Shown: in pieces, positions 5,824-8,177 of the stretch
Numbering within the stretch: position 1 is the stretch's first letter
Layout: each line of letters starts with the position of its first letter
From: Flavobacteriaceae bacterium
GTDB lineage: Bacteria; Bacteroidota; Bacteroidia; Flavobacteriales; Flavobacteriaceae
Direction: 5' to 3'
DNA length: 8,177 nt
Assembly (NCBI GenBank): GCA_023301205.1
Contig: JALZVC010000173.1
Coordinates: forward strand, 1 to 8,177
Translations under genes and position numbers: made by a program
Notes under the pieces: model-generated
The model's database searches: none
What the model was told of the DNA's origin: nothing
The model's input: the letters and a program-made list of their open reading frames with translations, nothing else

Positions 5824-6964
5824 AAGCTCCAGTGCCACAAGCATCGTGAATATATTCTCCATTTTTACAAAAAGAAGTTAGCTCATTTTTAATAAATGTT
5901 TGTACTGCGTTCTTTTCATTTTCAGGATATAACACGTGCACATTTGCACCTGCATCAAGAGTAAAACAAACCTTACTCCCAGAAATTTTACGGTATTCCC
6001 AAACGCGATTAATAATCTCAAGCGTATTGGGCTTCATCAAGATAAAATAGGGCGTACTTGCCATCATCATCCCGTGTAATTGTAGCGCTTCACTTTCTAC
6101 TAAAGCAATAAAATCTACGTAATCTCCAGCTTCAAAAATCTTAGTAATCTTACTTAGATTATCATTAGCCGTTTTAAAACGAGCCGTTGCATAAGGATTG
6201 TTATTCATTAAATCGTGCCCCACGGTACTACTTACCTGCTTCTCCCCTTTATCAACGAGTAAAATAGTGTCTTGATAATTTCTGAAATTTTCATGAATTG
6301 CCCCCTCGTACTTCACGCCATACAGATTGCTGCTTCCTGCAACAGCTGGATGTTCTCCCCATACTACTAATGGCCCCTCAAGACTTCTTGCCGCGCTACC
6401 TGAGCCAAGTCGGGCTAGGAAAGAGGCTTTGTTAATTTGAGTTTTGTTCTGTTGTTGCTCTTCGACTGCGCTCAGAGTGACATTGCTAGCCTTTGTCATA
6501 CTGAGTGCAGCCGAAGTACCATCCATTAACTGTACTTCAATAGCTACTAAACAAACTGCAAGAGCACTCATACCACTGGCACTACTTGCAATACCGCTAC
6601 TGTGCGGGAAAGTATTTTTAGTTTCAATTCTAAATGAATACTCCTTTAAAAAAGGCACATATTTCTCAATACGTTCAAAGAATTTTTTGATTTTTGGCTC
6701 AAAGTTTTCTTCTCTTTTTCCGTCGAGATAGACTTCAAAGTTGAAGTTTTCATTAGAAACAATTTTTTCATATCGCAAGGTCGTTTCTGTTCTACAATTA
6801 GAAAGCGTAAAACTAATAGATGCATTTTGCGGTAACTGTTCCCCGTATTTTCCCCAATATTTAACTAAAGCTATATTACTTGGAGCCTGGGCAGAAACAC
6901 TTCCGCTTTCGGGCAAATTTGAATAGGTATAAGATTGTTTTGGTATAAAAGCAGTGCTGTCCAT
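5810..6964 (-). CDS. mvaD: Diphosphomevalonate decarboxylase with an in-frame palindromic insertion
   Basis: This cytoplasmic enzyme performs the ATP-dependent decarboxylation of diphosphomevalonate to isopentenyl diphosphate. It has 384 residues. Family motifs are APSNIALVKYWGK (27-39, with the catalytic-region lysine K35), HSSGIASSASG (121-131, the ATP loop), ARLGSGSAARS (184-194, R193 matching the conserved arginine of GSACRS) and TLDAGANVHVLY (335-346, with catalytic D337). The usual Cys of GSACRS is Ala here (A192). Residues 150-168 are encoded by a 57-bp palindromic repeat placed between the helix ending AIEVQL and the helix leading to GSGSA, where homologues such as the yeast enzyme have only a short loop. 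All catalytic motifs downstream remain in frame, so the gene appears functional. Its start has a perfect -7 box 18 bp upstream. Its stop codon lies inside the convergent T9SS gene. It is separated from mvk by that gene. Confidence 0.92.
   Translation of the reverse strand: MDSTAFIPKQSYTYSNLPESGSVSAQAPSNIALVKYWGKYGEQLPQNASISFTLSNCRTETTLRYEKIVSNENFNFEVYLDGKREENFEPKIKKFFERIEKYVPFLKEYSFRIETKNTFPHSSGIASSASGMSALAVCLVAIEVQLMDGTSAALSMTKASNVTLSAVEEQQQNKTQINKASFLARLGSGSAARSLEGPLVVWGEHPAVAGSSNLYGVKYEGAIHENFRNYQDTILLVDKGEKQVSSTVGHDLMNNNPYATARFKTANDNLSKITKIFEAGDYVDFIALVESEALQLHGMMMASTPYFILMKPNTLEIINRVWEYRKISGSKVCFTLDAGANVHVLYPENEKNAVQTFIKNELTSFCKNGEYIHDACGTGASILI
6460..6516. repeat. 57-bp palindromic repeat element inside mvaD
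   Basis: The left arm (6460-6482, beginning CTTCGACTGCGCTCAG) and right arm (6494-6516, ending TGCAGCCGAAG) are each 23 nt and match as reverse complements at 19 of 23 positions, around an 11-nt loop. In the mvaD mRNA one more position forms a G-U pair. The arms resemble a dispersed, normally intergenic repeat that I recall from Bacteroidota genomes. Here it is 57 nt, exactly 19 codons, so it leaves the mvaD frame intact and is translated as residues 150-168 (TSAALSMTK...LSAVE). No target-site duplication is visible. This is the only copy in the window. Confidence 0.8.
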
Positions 6965-6972
6965 TCAAGAAA

Positions 6973-6997
6973 ATTTCTGAAACAAAGATACAGAAAT
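6973..6997. promoter_or_regulatory. Inverted repeat flanking the mvaD -7 box
   Basis: ATTTCTG (6973-6979) and CAGAAAT (6991-6997) are perfect 7-bp arms. The 11-nt spacer contains the whole -7 box, so a protein bound here would occlude the promoter. It does not share sequence with the palindrome at the mvk promoter. Its role as an operator is inferred from position alone. Confidence 0.35.
6983..6990 (-). promoter_or_regulatory. mvaD: Bacteroidota-type -7 promoter box for mvaD
   Basis: On the - strand this reads TATCTTTG, a perfect TAnnTTTG match. Only 18 bp separate it from the mvaD ATG, so the leader would be about 12-15 nt. No good TTG is seen at the usual -33 spacing. The box supports the chosen mvaD start at 6964 and indicates that mvaD has its own promoter. 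Confidence 0.6.
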
Positions 6998-7101
6998 AGC
7001 AACCTCCGTAAAATTTCAGAATATATTAATGATGACATTTTAAAAGCCTATCGATGTAGTGATATAAATCGTAAAATAACACAACTTAAAATATATCAAT
7101 T

Positions 7102-7299
7102 ATGAAAGTTTCACTTTATATCTGTATTGCGCTAGCCATTCCATTTTTTAGTTCTTGTGATGCATCTAATTCTAAAGAAAGTGACACCGTGATTAAAAGT
7201 CACGTGTTCATAGAAAATCAAACTAGACCAATTACTAACCCGATGTCAAAAACAGCTTTGAATTCTGGTTTAGAAATTACTATAACCAGAATTTCCTAG
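7102..7299 (+). CDS. Small predicted lipoprotein, 65 residues
   Basis: The N-terminus MKVSLYICIALAIPFFSSC has a lysine, a hydrophobic core and a lipobox-like FSSC, with C19 as the predicted lipidated cysteine. The mature part of about 47 residues (CDASNSKESD onward) is polar and has no domain that I recognise. Acidic residues soon after the cysteine would fit surface export signals seen in Bacteroidota lipoproteins, but this is speculative. The last 12 codons contain a 10-bp inverted repeat. No promoter box was found in the 137 bp between it and the divergent mvaD. It could be a real small lipoprotein or the truncated start of a longer decayed gene. Confidence 0.55.
   Translation: MKVSLYICIALAIPFFSSCDASNSKESDTVIKSHVFIENQTRPITNPMSKTALNSGLEITITRIS
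7261..7293. repeat. Inverted repeat at the 3' end of the small lipoprotein gene
   Basis: AATTCTGGTT (7261-7270) and AACCAGAATT (7284-7293) are perfect 10-bp arms with a 13-nt loop. They lie within the last codons, ending three bases before the TAG. No T-run follows, so it is not a standard terminator. It may protect the mRNA end or be a remnant of a palindromic element. Confidence 0.5.
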
Positions 7300-7314
7300 C
7301 CATGTTACTTCTAT

Positions 7315-7328
7315 ATTTCTTCGGAAAT
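7315..7328 (+). other. cUUCGg tetraloop hairpin
   Basis: ATTTC-TTCG-GAAAT forms a 5-bp stem closed by C-G over a UUCG tetraloop, an unusually stable RNA loop. It lies 16 nt after the lipoprotein stop. Only a short TT follows, so termination here would be weak. A second UUCG hairpin follows at 7352-7363. Confidence 0.45.
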
Positions 7329-7351
7329 TTGAAACGATAACGCTATTTCTT

Positions 7352-7369
7352 TTCCTTCGGGAATTTTTT
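7352..7369 (+). terminator. Short UUCG hairpin with T6 tract, candidate terminator
   Basis: TTCC-TTCG-GGAA makes a 4-bp stem with a cUUCGg tetraloop and is followed directly by TTTTTT (7364-7369). It would end transcription of the small lipoprotein gene 52 nt after its stop. The stem is short, so efficiency is uncertain. The tetraloop stability and the T-run are the supporting evidence. Confidence 0.5.
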
Positions 7370-7413
7370 GTCACCGCCAACATTAATACCTATAAGAAGC
7401 GTTATAAATTTTG

Positions 7414-8177
7414 TCACGATTTTTCACTTAATGATTTAGCCACCATATAGCCACTCGTCCAAGCATTTTGAAAATTAAATCCTCCTGTGATAGCATCTAT
7501 ATTTAAGACTTCTCCTGCAAAATAAAGATTGGGATGGATTTTACTTTCAAAGTTTTTAAAATTTACTTCTTTTAAATCCACGCCTCCTGCGGTAACAAAT
7601 TCCTCTTTAAAAGTACTCTTGCCATCCACATAAAAAACAGACTGTGTAAGTTGGTTAGCAAGATTTTGTAATTTCTTTTTTGAAATATCTGCCCAAATTT
7701 CTGTATCACTTACACCAGCAGATCGCAATAAACTTTGCCACAAACGTTTAGGAAGTTCAAATTGTGCATAGGTATGTAACGCTTGTTTGGCGTTTTTGGT
7801 TTTAAGACGCACTAATTGTTCCACCACATCGTCTTGATTTTCATACAACAGCCAGTTTACTTGTATTTCAAACTTGTAAGCTAAAGGCTCTAATAATCTT
7901 GCGCCCCAAGCAGATAGTTTTAAAATTGCGGGACCACTCATTCCCCAATGTGTTATTAATAATGGCCCTTCACTTTCTAGAAGTGTATTCCTGTTTGCTC
8001 CAACCACTCGAATGCTAGCTTCTGTTGCAACTCCAGGTAAGTCTGTGATACGTTGGTCTTTTATATTAAATGTAAACAAGGAAGGTACCGGTGTCACAAT
8101 GCTATAACCTAAGCCTTCGAGGAGCTTCCAGATTTTTGGGTTACTCCCTGAAGCCACAACAAGTTTTTCTGTATATA
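7414..8177 (-). CDS. HI0933-family flavoprotein (NAD(P)/FAD-dependent oxidoreductase), 5' end cut by the window
   Basis: The frame is open through the right window edge (preceded by ...YTEKLVVASG), so only the C-terminal 254 or so of an expected roughly 400 residues is present. The N-terminal FAD-binding Rossmann motif lies outside. Visible features are VVASGSNPK, where the family normally has an ATGG-type strand, then PVPSLFTFN, LLITHWGMSGPAILKLSAWGA, TAGGVDLKEV, and near the end LYFAGEVLNIDAITGGFNFQNAW. The last is the conserved FAD-contacting GE.L..D..TGG.N.Q motif of the HI0933/YhiN family. The physiological substrate of the family is not well defined. A GTG at 8155-8157 is an in-frame valine codon and should not be taken as the start. 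It converges on the small lipoprotein gene with a 114-bp gap. Confidence 0.88.
   Translation of the reverse strand, partial: YTEKLVVASGSNPKIWKLLEGLGYSIVTPVPSLFTFNIKDQRITDLPGVATEASIRVVGANRNTLLESEGPLLITHWGMSGPAILKLSAWGARLLEPLAYKFEIQVNWLLYENQDDVVEQLVRLKTKNAKQALHTYAQFELPKRLWQSLLRSAGVSDTEIWADISKKKLQNLANQLTQSVFYVDGKSTFKEEFVTAGGVDLKEVNFKNFESKIHPNLYFAGEVLNIDAITGGFNFQNAWTSGYMVAKSLSEKS

Noticed and set aside
6444..6926. + strand open frames antisense to mvaD
   Set aside because: mvaD motifs are clear on the other strand. The antisense frames encode no recognisable protein.
7048..7074. Weak CGAT...ATCG dyad between mvaD and the lipoprotein gene
   Set aside because: Only four bases pair at the ends, which is expected by chance in AT-rich DNA.
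7337..7405. Distant 8-bp inverted repeat ATAACGCT / AGCGTTAT in the convergent intergenic region
   Set aside because: The arms are separated by 53 nt and one arm does not flank any gene boundary. A local hairpin explanation fits better for this region.
8155..8157. GTG as a start for the flavoprotein gene
   Set aside because: The frame stays open upstream and the preceding residues (TEKLV) continue the family's conserved strand, so this is an internal codon of a gene cut by the window edge.

Overview
The window looks like chromosomal DNA of a marine-type member of the Flavobacteriaceae (phylum Bacteroidota). The evidence is the low GC content, the absence of Shine-Dalgarno sequences before most starts, two perfect TAnnTTTG (-7) promoter boxes, a protein with a type IX secretion (T9SS) C-terminal sorting domain, and a mevalonate-pathway cluster linked to an archaeal-type UbiA prenyltransferase. 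No tRNA, rRNA, CRISPR array, transposase or phage gene was seen.

Layout. On the + strand from the left come a short extended SDR dehydrogenase resembling uronate dehydrogenases (121-858), a secreted beta-propeller with five Asp-boxes and seven half-blade repeats (1012-2049), and a possible 59-residue secreted peptide (2097-2276). On the - strand follow an operon of mevalonate kinase (4317 to 3379) and a digeranylgeranylglyceryl-phosphate-synthase-like UbiA prenyltransferase (3365 to 2460). A + strand T9SS cargo protein (4477-5823) then separates this operon from diphosphomevalonate decarboxylase, mvaD (- strand, 6964 to 5810), and the two convergent genes overlap by 14 nt. The right end holds a small predicted lipoprotein (7102-7299, +), a convergent intergenic region with two cUUCGg hairpins, and the 3' part of an HI0933-family flavoprotein (- strand, cut by the window end).

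How the genes work together. Mevalonate kinase and mvaD act in the same pathway, from mevalonate to isopentenyl diphosphate. The UbiA-family enzyme would use the resulting long-chain prenyl diphosphate to prenylate a lipid acceptor. The surface-protein genes are unrelated in function and sit on the other strand.

The most striking observation is a 57-bp imperfect palindrome (6460-6516) lying inside the mvaD reading frame. Its arms look like the 'CTTCGACT.CGCTCAG...TGACA' repeat family that I recall as dispersed and usually intergenic in Bacteroidota genomes. Here it is exactly 19 codons long, is translated, and falls in a helix-connecting loop just before the active-site GSGSA segment. This resembles the protein-coding palindromic elements of Rickettsia. 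Secondary observations are perfect palindromes at the predicted transcription start of the mevalonate kinase operon and around the mvaD -7 box, and inverted repeats at the ends of small secreted-protein ORFs.
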